A stretch of 64,000 nt of DNA, from positions 124,001 through 188,000 of the forward strand of contig NZ_JBOIUB010000001.1 in assembly GCF_050749885.1 (NCBI RefSeq), written 5' to 3'. This DNA is from Zooshikella sp050749885. Lineage in GTDB: Bacteria > Pseudomonadota > Gammaproteobacteria > Pseudomonadales > Zooshikellaceae. Position numbers and translations under genes: made by a program. Below the pieces are notes generated by a model. That model saw only the letters and a program-made list of their open reading frames with translations, had not been told where the DNA came from and did no database searches. This document shows positions 25,818 to 33,844 of the stretch, piece after piece; position 1 is the first letter of the stretch, and each line of letters starts with the position of its first letter.

Positions 25818-26822
25818 ATGAAAACGTATCGTATTGTCGGACTCATTGTAAGTTACTTATTGGTATTAGTGTATAGTGCTTGGAGTTATGGACAGGCCGA
25901 AATTGATGCACATTATGAGTTTTGGAATCGTCCGGTAGAAATTCCTAGAAATCCAGATATGCTGTATTTCCCTCCAACTGTAGCGGTAACACTGGTTGAT
26001 AAAAATAAACAACCTGTTCAGATTAGTCATTCGCTTTATCAGCTTTTAGCATCTAACCTAGAAGATCATTTTCCGGGTGTTGTGGTCAATCAGTTTGTCA
26101 GTAACTATTGGGATATTAAAGTTCAACCTCAGATAGGGGAAAGTAATTCATTGTTTTTGCCTTACTTCATGCATATGACTACTGCTTGTATGAAAAGTTT
26201 GATGGTTATTGATGATGTTTTTGAGTTAGAAAAAGCCATTATTGATAGTGACGAATATGTAGCTAATGCAAGTGATGTTGATCAAGTAATAAAAGCATTA
26301 CTTGGAAAATATCAACCCATTGCGAATAAAATGCTTCAGGCTTATAAAAAGGATCGCTGTGAGCAAAGTAATAATAATTACAAAATGGCGCCTGTAGTGC
26401 AAGAACGTCTGTTACTTGTGTTGAATAAAGTCCTAAAAGGTAAAAATGATTTCAGAGTATCATCCGCAGACTTATTTGTTTTTGCTAAAACATTTGAATC
26501 ACTTTATTTTGGTGGTCAGGGATTCTGGGTGAGAAAGTCTTTAGGGTTTCTTAAAGAAACACTTACATCAACATTAGGTAAATTTACGAGTATTGCTAAT
26601 ATTTCAGCGTTTGAAAAAGACCATGTTAGCTTTTGGCAATTTTTGCGTGAAACTTCTTTGGTTGACCAAGAAATTAAAAATATTACTGATTATTGTGTAA
26701 TGACTAAAGAAGATTTGTTTCAGCCATTTAATTTTATTGATTGTAAAACACGATCTCCATTAGCGTTAATCAAACTTACCCTTGATGACCAGTCGTCCTT
26801 AGTTGTTGGAGTACAACCATGA
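25818..26822 (+). CDS. unrecognised exported protein, 334 aa
   Basis: No family recognised. The N-terminus is a signal peptide or anchor (about 1-26, IVGLIVSYLLVLVYSAWSYGQA). The remainder is soluble, with four cysteines (TTAC, DRC, DYC, DC) compatible with two disulphides in the periplasm. The conserved-looking start EFWNRPVEIPRNPDMLYFPPTVAVTL suggests a beta-rich N-terminal part followed by helices. It overlaps the next gene by 4 bp (ATGA), so the two are coupled. Between two paralogous exported proteins, it is most simply read as part of the same unit. Confidence 0.8.
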   Translation: MKTYRIVGLIVSYLLVLVYSAWSYGQAEIDAHYEFWNRPVEIPRNPDMLYFPPTVAVTLVDKNKQPVQISHSLYQLLASNLEDHFPGVVVNQFVSNYWDIKVQPQIGESNSLFLPYFMHMTTACMKSLMVIDDVFELEKAIIDSDEYVANASDVDQVIKALLGKYQPIANKMLQAYKKDRCEQSNNNYKMAPVVQERLLLVLNKVLKGKNDFRVSSADLFVFAKTFESLYFGGQGFWVRKSLGFLKETLTSTLGKFTSIANISAFEKDHVSFWQFLRETSLVDQEIKNITDYCVMTKEDLFQPFNFIDCKTRSPLALIKLTLDDQSSLVVGVQP

Positions 26823-27376
26823 ATGTGAAAAACTATGGTTTGTTAAGTATTATCATTATTGCTGCTGTGTCTCTCGTTTGGATCTCATTTGATCAAGAAG
26901 ATGAGGTTTATTCTCAATCATCAAGTTTACAAAATGTAGAATCTCAGACCTCATCAACTTCGGGTAAGACAGGGGAAGCTGTAGCTACACCATCAGCGAA
27001 TAATAACCCAGTGCTGAGTTTGGCTGAAACAACAAAAAAATTTCCACAAGAGCCTCCTCCTGAAGAGTTGAATGAAGAGGTTGAAGAGAATATTGCTCAG
27101 CAACCACAAGATACAATTCCTGAAGCCGTTAGGCTGGCTCGGGAAGAAAAAGTCAGGGCTGCACTGGAAGTGGTTCGCCAAAGAACAGCTCAGATAAGCC
27201 GTGAAGATATAGTGGTTGAGCAGCAAAAAATTAAAACAGTTCGCGAAGAGCTTGTGAATATTAAAGTTAAGCCACCGCAGCTAGAAGAATTTACGGATGA
27301 AGCAGGTATTAAATGGAATAAATTAACGTATGAAAATGGTGAAGTGAAATATGAATTAATATCGTTTCCTGAATAA
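26819..27376 (+). CDS. unrecognised membrane-anchored Pro/Glu-rich protein, 185 aa
   Basis: No family recognised. One N-terminal transmembrane segment (about 6-24, YGLLSIIIIAAVSLVWISF) is followed by a low-complexity Ser/Glu/Pro stretch (about 30-105) and a charged, probably helical C-terminal part (EKVRAALEVVRQRTAQISRED) ending in a short beta-like tail. The layout is of an anchored protein reaching into the periplasm, superficially like TonB- or secretion-accessory spacers, but no diagnostic motif is present. The ATG overlaps the preceding stop, so it is co-translated with the 334-residue protein. Confidence 0.78.
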   Translation: MNVKNYGLLSIIIIAAVSLVWISFDQEDEVYSQSSSLQNVESQTSSTSGKTGEAVATPSANNNPVLSLAETTKKFPQEPPPEELNEEVEENIAQQPQDTIPEAVRLAREEKVRAALEVVRQRTAQISREDIVVEQQKIKTVREELVNIKVKPPQLEEFTDEAGIKWNKLTYENGEVKYELISFPE

Positions 27377-27446
27377 TTTATCTATGTGTTAAAGCGCGCA
27401 TATTATGTCGTGGGTAAATGGGGCAAGATAAAATAAAATTGATGGA

Positions 27447-27470
27447 ATATACCTTCAGCGAAGGGTATCG
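27447..27470 (+). repeat. dispersed palindromic repeat, copy 3
   Basis: Reads ATATACCTTCAGCGAAG then GGTATCG. Here the hairpin is better than in copy 2 (ATACC-TTC / GAAGGGTAT around AGC). It is 20 bp upstream of the paralogue D start, so it overlaps the likely 5' leader of that gene. Confidence 0.75.
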
Positions 27471-27490
27471 ATTTAAAGAGAAAAGGAAGT

Positions 27491-29374
27491 ATGAAGAAAT
27501 TAATTATCCACAGTATCATATTACTCATCTATTCATATAGTGTGTATAGTGTTTCCGCGCCTATGTCACTCCCAGCACGGTTACCTTTGTCAGGAGAAGA
27601 TCTCGATATTGCCAGTGACCAATACAGTGGAGCACTATTACAACAATTTCAGGAATTTATCTTAGGCTTAACCGTTTTTCCTGATCATGCAAATCTAACC
27701 AGTACGGATGTATTAAATAATCTTTCTATCGATAAAACTTATTATTTATTACCTTATTATCAACCCACAGATAAATACCCGGTTGCTGGTGTTCAAGAAG
27801 TTGCCAGTAATGCCTTAAAAGTGATTGCTTCTCTTCAGGATTTAGTCACGTCGGCGGATGTTGCCTTAGTGTATTATGAGCAAATAACAAAAGAACGTTT
27901 ATCTTTACAGTCCTTACGTCAACATGTAACAACTCAAATAACACATGCTCAACAGCAAGGTAACCACACTGCGGTAGCTTATTTAAAGCAGGTTGATCAG
28001 GACTTAGCCGAACAAGATCTTGTGTTGGAAAATAAACTTACCGAATTAAAAGCGAAGGGTGAGCAAGGCTTAAGCGAATTGACTGGTACTTTACGGAAAG
28101 AACTTGTTAAAGAAATAGTTAAGTCGATGGCAACCTTAGATTATCAGGTGTCAGCAGATGAGCAGGCTATGTTGTTTAGTAACAATATTAAACAGCAGGT
28201 GGAAGGCATACTGACTGTTACCGCTAAAGCAGTACACAGTATGAATTTTGGTGTCAGGCAAGGTCTTTTGTTGAGTGGATATACTGAACAGGAAATGGCT
28301 TTCCTGGATTATTATTATCAATTACGACCTGATATTCGCTTAGTTGATATTCAACCACAACAGTTGCATGTTTCTATGGCAGGTGTGTCAGTTAACCAGC
28401 CAAGTGTTGATAATCCAATAGTGGATAATAATGCGATTGTATCAGCCCCTAGACTATATAAAGGCGTTAATATTGAACAAAATGGGGTATGTGGAAAGTA
28501 TAAGCAGTGTAACGTCATGATAGATTTTACTTATGTTGGTGCAATGATGGCAAATACTGCAAAGTGGGGGGTTATGGCGCTTCCCGTGGTGTTGACAGCT
28601 GATGTGAAAGTAAAACCCCCTATATTAAAAGGAACAATGCATTGTCAACTGGATAAACAGTGGTTTAATCATGGACGTACAGCATCGCGGGATCAACATG
28701 CAATATATTATGATGATGCTTATAGTGGTTTGTTTAATTCGACTCAGAAACCTTGTCGTTGGAATGTGAGACAAGGTGAGCAGGATGCAACCCGTTTTTA
28801 TACCACACAAGCTTTTATGAAGTACTATCAACAACAAGGGATTCAACGGGTTTTAAAATCAAATTCAGAGCAACAGCGTTATGGAGATTATATCCAACAA
28901 GAGCTGGATTATTGGCAAGCACGAGAGCCATCAGTCGTAGATTGGCGCTGGAAAAACTTTTTGAGCTGGAAAGATTTTTATACAGAAGAATGGGGTACTA
29001 ACGTAAGAAATACTATTCAAAAACAACGGAGTAGCTTTTGGCTGCTTGCTATTGATATTAATGATGCCATCAAGTTTGAGGAAGTAGTAGAGACAGGTGA
29101 GTCTGAAGTTCATCAGTTTATTTTGGATGCTATGCCAAATTTCTGTTGGAAATCATCCATGCGGCAAACACAGTTTTTATCAGCATGTCCAAAAAAGGGA
29201 GATTATCGAGCGAAGGCTGATCATGATGTAGGTAAAAGCGTAAAACTATGTGAAGGTAACCCTTTTTCTTTATCATGCCTGGATATCATAGAACGCACAA
29301 ATAGACAGCTTGAAACAGATGACCTGGGTGTTATTCGTGAGCCAGTAACAAGCTTTATGTTTTGGGAACCCTAA
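27491..29374 (+). CDS. unrecognised exported protein, 627 aa, eight-cysteine paralogue D
   Basis: Paralogue of the protein at 23767-25653, nearly identical in length and layout but strongly diverged. A signal peptide (about 1-22) leads to the shared LPLSGEDL and VFPDH motifs, a coiled-coil region (about 140-215), the NGVCGKYKQCNVMID motif, and the C-terminal FCWKS and FLSACP block. It has exactly eight cysteines, each with a counterpart in the paralogue, suggesting four conserved disulphides. A ribosome site AAAAGGAAG precedes the ATG. It probably forms one functional group with the two genes upstream. Function unknown. Confidence 0.85.
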   Translation: MKKLIIHSIILLIYSYSVYSVSAPMSLPARLPLSGEDLDIASDQYSGALLQQFQEFILGLTVFPDHANLTSTDVLNNLSIDKTYYLLPYYQPTDKYPVAGVQEVASNALKVIASLQDLVTSADVALVYYEQITKERLSLQSLRQHVTTQITHAQQQGNHTAVAYLKQVDQDLAEQDLVLENKLTELKAKGEQGLSELTGTLRKELVKEIVKSMATLDYQVSADEQAMLFSNNIKQQVEGILTVTAKAVHSMNFGVRQGLLLSGYTEQEMAFLDYYYQLRPDIRLVDIQPQQLHVSMAGVSVNQPSVDNPIVDNNAIVSAPRLYKGVNIEQNGVCGKYKQCNVMIDFTYVGAMMANTAKWGVMALPVVLTADVKVKPPILKGTMHCQLDKQWFNHGRTASRDQHAIYYDDAYSGLFNSTQKPCRWNVRQGEQDATRFYTTQAFMKYYQQQGIQRVLKSNSEQQRYGDYIQQELDYWQAREPSVVDWRWKNFLSWKDFYTEEWGTNVRNTIQKQRSSFWLLAIDINDAIKFEEVVETGESEVHQFILDAMPNFCWKSSMRQTQFLSACPKKGDYRAKADHDVGKSVKLCEGNPFSLSCLDIIERTNRQLETDDLGVIREPVTSFMFWEP

Positions 29375-29505
29375 TAAAATATACGATATTGGTAAATGTG
29401 TAATTTAATCAATGATTTTACTGTTGCTATAGTTGCATTATATACTACGTTAGACTTATTTTATCAATAACGACGTTATAAGTAGTATTTCCAAAATGGT
29501 ACCCA

Positions 29506-29928
29506 ATGAGTTTAGTAGAGGGCGATAACTATAATATACAGCAATCGTTGTATAATGTTGCAGTTAGTTTGGCAAAGCAGCGTTATCCTGATGGTTGGGC
29601 GGGTGCTGCTGCATTAAGAACAGTCAGTGGGAAAATTTTAACAAGTGTTTCGCCAGAGATTAAACAGCAAGGCCTTGGTCTTTGTATGGAAGTAGGTGCA
29701 ATTTGTGAAGCTCATAAACTCAATGAAGCTGTAACTCATAGTCTTTGTGTTTCCAGAATGGATACTCAGTCGCCTTTTATTATTCTTTCACCGTGTGGGA
29801 TTTGCCAGGAACGTTTGTTTCATTGGGGATATGATGTTGAAGTAGCGGTGACAAATACAGAAAATCAATTAGTGTTTAAGGCACTTAAAAGCTTAATGCC
29901 TTATCATTGGCATCACGCTTTTGACTAG
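29506..29928 (+). CDS. cytidine deaminase-like zinc enzyme
   Basis: Zinc-dependent nucleoside deaminase of the CDA fold. Cys60-Met-Glu62 (LCMEVGAI) supplies one zinc ligand and the catalytic Glu, and Pro96-Cys97-Gly-Ile-Cys100 supplies the other two ligands, the pattern of homotetrameric cytidine deaminases. The length (140 residues) suits this class. The usual NCAER sequence is altered to CMEVG, so the substrate may differ (cytidine, or a blasticidin-type nucleoside). The ribosome site is weak. It stands alone, convergent with the next gene, so context does not refine the role. Confidence 0.82.
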   Translation: MSLVEGDNYNIQQSLYNVAVSLAKQRYPDGWAGAAALRTVSGKILTSVSPEIKQQGLGLCMEVGAICEAHKLNEAVTHSLCVSRMDTQSPFIILSPCGICQERLFHWGYDVEVAVTNTENQLVFKALKSLMPYHWHHAFD

Positions 29929-29965
29929 TGGGTATGTGCAAATTAAGGTAACGAGATATGAGTTT

Positions 29966-30005
29966 TTATTTAAGTTACACCTGATAGTGGGCGTAACTTA
30001 AATAA
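29966..30005. repeat. perfect 13-bp inverted repeat between convergent genes
   Basis: TTATTTAAGTTAC (29966-29978) and GTAACTTAAATAA (29993-30005) are exact reverse complements separated by 14 bases. The hairpin sits in the 90-bp gap between the converging deaminase and HEAT-like genes, the position of a bidirectional terminator, but it is AT-rich and lacks a clean T tract on either strand. Confidence 0.8.
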
Positions 30006-30018
30006 CAGGGGAAGGGGG

Positions 30019-30639
30019 TTACTGTAAGTTTTCTTTTAAAATGGCTAAGTTTTCTATCGCTGCATCTCTAACGTCATAATTTGTATCCTGCAGGCGTTTT
30101 CGTAAAGCGAGTTCCAACACATAAATGAGTTCATTGCCAATAAAGTCGCAGGCTGCTTCACGTGTTTTGGCTGATGGGGAAAGTAAGCAACGTTGGAGCC
30201 TAAATATTTGTTCTATAGGCAAGGCATAACAGCAATACATTTCTGCTAAAGCTGAAACTTCCTCATTGTTATTTTGAGTTAAGCGTTGAACTTTACTCAA
30301 GGGTAGTAAAAAGCGTTGTTGGTTGATGCACTCACTCAGTGCGATGGCTTGAAACTCTGGTTGATTGGAGTCCAATGCTGCAAGTATTAAGTCTTGATCT
30401 TCAGGTAACAGTGTTTGGCGTGATAAGCCGTGACGGAGTGCTGCACATTGCTGCTCTAGATTACCTCGAGCAATTTGTTGTTTTAGCCAGAGTTGGCCAT
30501 TAGGGACGTACTCGCTGATGATAAATCCAAGCTCATCATAGAATAACTGAAGGTCTTCAGGCTCAACCCAATCAGGTGCTGGATGCCACCAGGCTAGTAA
30601 CTGCTCACTAGAAGCGGTTTCTAAGGGTTCCCAATACAT
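30019..30639 (-). CDS. HEAT-repeat-like protein, 206 aa
   Basis: Cytoplasmic, all-helical protein without signal or membrane segments. The C-terminal part has HEAT-like helical pairs (SAKTREAACDFIGNELIYVL and LRKRLQDTNYDVRDAAIENL), and the middle (about 65-120) may hold more degenerate repeats. The N-terminus is Trp/Pro-rich (MYWEPLE...WWHPAPDWVEP). HEAT proteins generally mediate protein-protein contacts; no partner is apparent. A GAGGTG ribosome site lies ~11 nt before the ATG. A long non-coding stretch lies upstream. Confidence 0.65.
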   Translation of the reverse strand: MYWEPLETASSEQLLAWWHPAPDWVEPEDLQLFYDELGFIISEYVPNGQLWLKQQIARGNLEQQCAALRHGLSRQTLLPEDQDLILAALDSNQPEFQAIALSECINQQRFLLPLSKVQRLTQNNNEEVSALAEMYCCYALPIEQIFRLQRCLLSPSAKTREAACDFIGNELIYVLELALRKRLQDTNYDVRDAAIENLAILKENLQ

Positions 30640-31592
30640 GATCTGTTACACCTCAATTCACTACAATGTTGTTTAAGCAAATCATTTCTTAGCTATGTGA
30701 TTTGCTTGTTACTAATACTTTCTAGCCTTTTTAGCAGAGCCCATACGTTCGTTAGACTTACTCCCTTGCTTGATCCGCAGCAGCAATGCTTTTATGGGAT
30801 TGTCTTTAATACCAGGTACTTATTATTTCTTTGCAGTAACCCCAAAGTTTACACAGGGATAATATTAAAAATAGGTACTGGTTGAAACGTATTGTTTGAC
30901 GGCTGTCCTAAATTAGATTTGCAATAGATATTGCTGGTCAATCTTCCTGAACAATGGTTTAACAGGCTTTGTGCTATAACATTGCTATTCTATCTTTGAT
31001 TCTTGTGCAGGCCAATAAAAAAATTAATTTCTAGTCTCTGTCTATTATTACAACGTCCGTAAATATTCAGCAATGCCATGTAAGAGGTGGATGTTGCTTT
31101 TGTAAGCCAGTACTCAATTAATTAATGAGCTATTTATGATATTGAGCTTTGCTTGGCTTAGCTTATCGTTACTAGCATTTTATCCTTAATTTTCAGTGGT
31201 ATATATCAATAAAGTTGGTACAAGGCAAATTATCAAAAGATTCATATCATCTGGTTATTAAAATCAAGAATAAAGCAAAATAACAATAAAATTACCCTTA
31301 TTGTCAATAGTAAAATACCGGTTAACGTAAGTTTATTTTTTTCTGATATTTATCCATGGTGCTTTGAGTTTTATCATAAGTTAATTGTAACTACATGCTT
31401 TTATTGTGTTTTTTGGTTTTTGTGGGCAAAAACTGAGGCAAAAGAATTATTTTTTAGATGAATAATATTATGGTTAATTATTGTTATTTTTTATTGGCTA
31501 TATTTTCTTCACTTTTATGAAAAGGATCTCGAGTGTGGAAATTTCTTGTGACTAAAGGGCTCGTTAAATTAGATCGTAATCGCAATAAAGGA
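30640..31592. other. 950-bp non-coding AT-rich region
   Basis: No frame here has a recognisable product; the longest (30697-30885, 62 codons) has neither a family match nor a good ribosome site. AT content rises from about 31200 to 31550. It should contain the promoter of the HEAT-like gene near 30650-30750. The size is unusual for this otherwise compact window and could reflect a decayed gene or a non-coding RNA; I could not show either. Confidence 0.5.
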
Positions 31593-32810
31593 TTAGTGAG
31601 AGAGCGATAACGTCTGCCAAAAGTCATAGGTACTCATTTGTGTGCCTTCATAGCAGACATTACCCTCACGATTAATGAGAAATAAAGTAGGCGTATGAGA
31701 TAGTTGTAAATGGCTTGCTACACGGTTATGTGTGTCAACTAAAAAAATAATGGGAATATTTTCTTTAAGACACTTTTGTTCATATGTTTGGTTTGAATTG
31801 AATGTTTGGAAATCATTATAAGTGGTAATGACGATTAAAGGGTGTAACGCATCTCCCCAGTGTTTATATAGTGTGCGGTAACACTTAATCAAGACATTAT
31901 AAGTTGGATTTGGTTGTTTACTCGCCAATAGGCAAACCGGTAAAAGTTGATTGGTTCCCATTTGCTGAAGTATGGCGTTTAATTCAAAGCTGCGTTTAGG
32001 TTGTGTTCGGTTGGGCAGGTAAAAATTGACTGGAAAAGCACGATTGAGCCAACGAATCATCGTAATAGGTTCAATGCGAGCTTCCATGGTCACTGTGTGC
32101 ATGATACGAGTGATTTTTCCCTGGCTGAAAAAATCTGCACACTGCAACCATTTTAACCAGTCTTGCCAGTGTCCACACTGTTTAGACCAGAATGCCAAGT
32201 ATAAGCTTGCGATGCTCATAAAGGCACTACTGTATATGTTAATGCAGTGTTTTACATATTGATCAATCAGTCGAACCCCTTTAGCTAATTGTTCTTTTTC
32301 GAATAAAGCGGCGCCTCGAAAAAGATGGGTTGCATTAAATCGTTGCTCCATTTTTAGCCAGCGCACACAGGATCGAATGATTAAGGGCCTGTTGTAGTAG
32401 TCACAACAAAGAAGAAGGTTATCCCATTCTCGGCGATTCCATAAAATAAACAAATCCTGCCAGTCAAATAATCCCTGTTGCCAGTGTTTGAGTATTGCGG
32501 CACTTGTTTTTTCACAGTGAATGCCTAAAGGAATGCTGGGCGCATTGATTTCCATCGTTGCTTGGGATTGGCGCGAATAGAGTTGATAGTGAATAGAAGA
32601 GGATTGATAGCTTTCTTCAAGCAGATCAACTTCACTGGCTGCTTGCTGGTTGACTTGCCAGATTAAGTCTCCGGGCTGAAGGTTAAGCTGACTGGCGGGG
32701 GACTGAGAAGCTATATGCTTGATTTCTATAGCATTGGCTGAGTCCACACAGGTGGGTTCACGATGGATAAGCTGTTTAATTGGACCTACAGATGTATTTA
32801 TTACTGCCAC
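31593..32810 (-). CDS. PDZ and thioredoxin-fold protein, 405 aa
   Basis: The N-terminal ~85 residues resemble a PDZ domain (SPASQLNLQPGDLIWQVNQQAAS). A helical middle follows (about 100-270) with TPR-like helices. The C-terminal ~130 residues look like a thioredoxin fold of the TlpA/peroxiredoxin kind (LLPVCLLASKQ..., NIPIIFLVD, TPTLFLINREGNV with the cis-Pro). The usual redox CXXC is absent (SKQPNPTYNVLIKC instead), so disulphide oxidoreductase activity is unlikely. No signal peptide is evident. The start is a GTG at 32810 (MAVINTSVG). Exact function unknown; the domain calls are by pattern and moderately secure. Confidence 0.65.
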   Translation of the reverse strand: MAVINTSVGPIKQLIHREPTCVDSANAIEIKHIASQSPASQLNLQPGDLIWQVNQQAASEVDLLEESYQSSSIHYQLYSRQSQATMEINAPSIPLGIHCEKTSAAILKHWQQGLFDWQDLFILWNRREWDNLLLCCDYYNRPLIIRSCVRWLKMEQRFNATHLFRGAALFEKEQLAKGVRLIDQYVKHCINIYSSAFMSIASLYLAFWSKQCGHWQDWLKWLQCADFFSQGKITRIMHTVTMEARIEPITMIRWLNRAFPVNFYLPNRTQPKRSFELNAILQQMGTNQLLPVCLLASKQPNPTYNVLIKCYRTLYKHWGDALHPLIVITTYNDFQTFNSNQTYEQKCLKENIPIIFLVDTHNRVASHLQLSHTPTLFLINREGNVCYEGTQMSTYDFWQTLSLSH

Positions 32811-33003
32811 ATTACTTCACTCTACAAACGATGAGCCATATGTTAGGTATAGCTAATTTTACGGAAGGCGTTAAGTTCAAGGGGGGAATAGCCGTGAGGT
32901 AGGGTTAGGGGGTACAGAGAAAAGGTGGCAGAAATAAAAAGTTCAGTAGTTAAAAGGGAGGATATTGAGTGAAAAAATAAATGATAAACGAAACGCTGTT
33001 AAG

Positions 33004-33519
33004 CTATTGAGTAATTTCTTCTGCATCTTCTATAACATCACTGAGGATATCTTCTAGTTCACTGTAATCGAAGGGAAAATTAATGTCTTCACACCAGTTT
33101 TGAAAAAGCTGTGTAAAATATTGGCGAGGCCCTAAATTGACCTGTTGTTGCTGCCAGTCAGACAGTTGTTCAGGATGTTCCTTTAAGGACTCTAGCTCCA
33201 AATAAACTTGGCTATCGACTTTTTGCCACCATCGTTTTCCTTCTAGTACGAAGACCAAATCAAAGCTGATAGAGGCTTCAGGTTGAATTAACCCTCGGGC
33301 AAAATGGGGTTGAAACTTGGCTATGTAAGTATCTATAAGCTCAACAGCATTATCCGTAACACCAGACATTAACCATTGCAGGCAAGCCTGGTTATTTTGC
33401 TCATCATATGATTCTTCCATGATGGAAAATGCAGGGTTTTGGCTGCACCATTTCTGTAACCAAGCTAACCCATCTGGTTGAATATTCGTTATTAGGGTGC
33501 ATGTCATCATGCTACTCAT
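33004..33519 (-). CDS. hypothetical protein, 171 aa
   Basis: Not recognised. A soluble acidic protein with Trp-rich patches (GKRWWQKVDSQVYLELE, LFQNWCEDINFPFDY) and an acidic C-terminus (LEDILSDVIEDAEE). An upstream TTG (33540) would add MKKRFYT; ATG 33519 is preferred because AAAGG lies 9 nt before it. No signal peptide or membrane segment. Its neighbours, the PDZ/thioredoxin protein and a multicopper oxidase on the same strand, are separated by ~190 and ~325 bp, so co-transcription is not implied. Confidence 0.6.
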   Translation of the reverse strand: MSSMMTCTLITNIQPDGLAWLQKWCSQNPAFSIMEESYDEQNNQACLQWLMSGVTDNAVELIDTYIAKFQPHFARGLIQPEASISFDLVFVLEGKRWWQKVDSQVYLELESLKEHPEQLSDWQQQQVNLGPRQYFTQLFQNWCEDINFPFDYSELEDILSDVIEDAEEITQ

Positions 33520-33844
33520 CGTATAAAACCTTTTTTTCAACGCTGCCTTTGGGGGCGTTTGGGTAATGTGAGAGTGTAGAAGGCACTGCTTTTAGTTTGG
33601 GTGAATGTTACAAATTCGCAACTTTTACCTGAAAACGTTTGAGTTCAGCCATCTGTAAAGAGGGGGGGGCAAAAGGTCAGAAGCGAAGCAAAGACCAGGC
33701 AAAAATCAGCGAAAAGCGGAGTTTATAGCTAATAAATGAGCATTTTGAGCTGATTTTTAACGCAGTATTTGCAAGCGCAGTAGTTTTGCGACAGCCTCTA
33801 AAAGGTGGGGAATGACAGCTATGCACAAGACGTAGCTGAGAAGG
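33520..33844. other. non-coding gap upstream of the 171-aa hypothetical gene
   Basis: About 325 bp without a supported ORF, including a run of eight G (33661-33668). It lies downstream of the multicopper oxidase stop and upstream of the hypothetical gene. I found no clear terminator hairpin with a T tract. Confidence 0.45.

Noticed and set aside
30697..30885. 62-codon ORF in the large gap
   Set aside because: No family resemblance, no good ribosome site and no domain; kept only as part of the non-coding region note.
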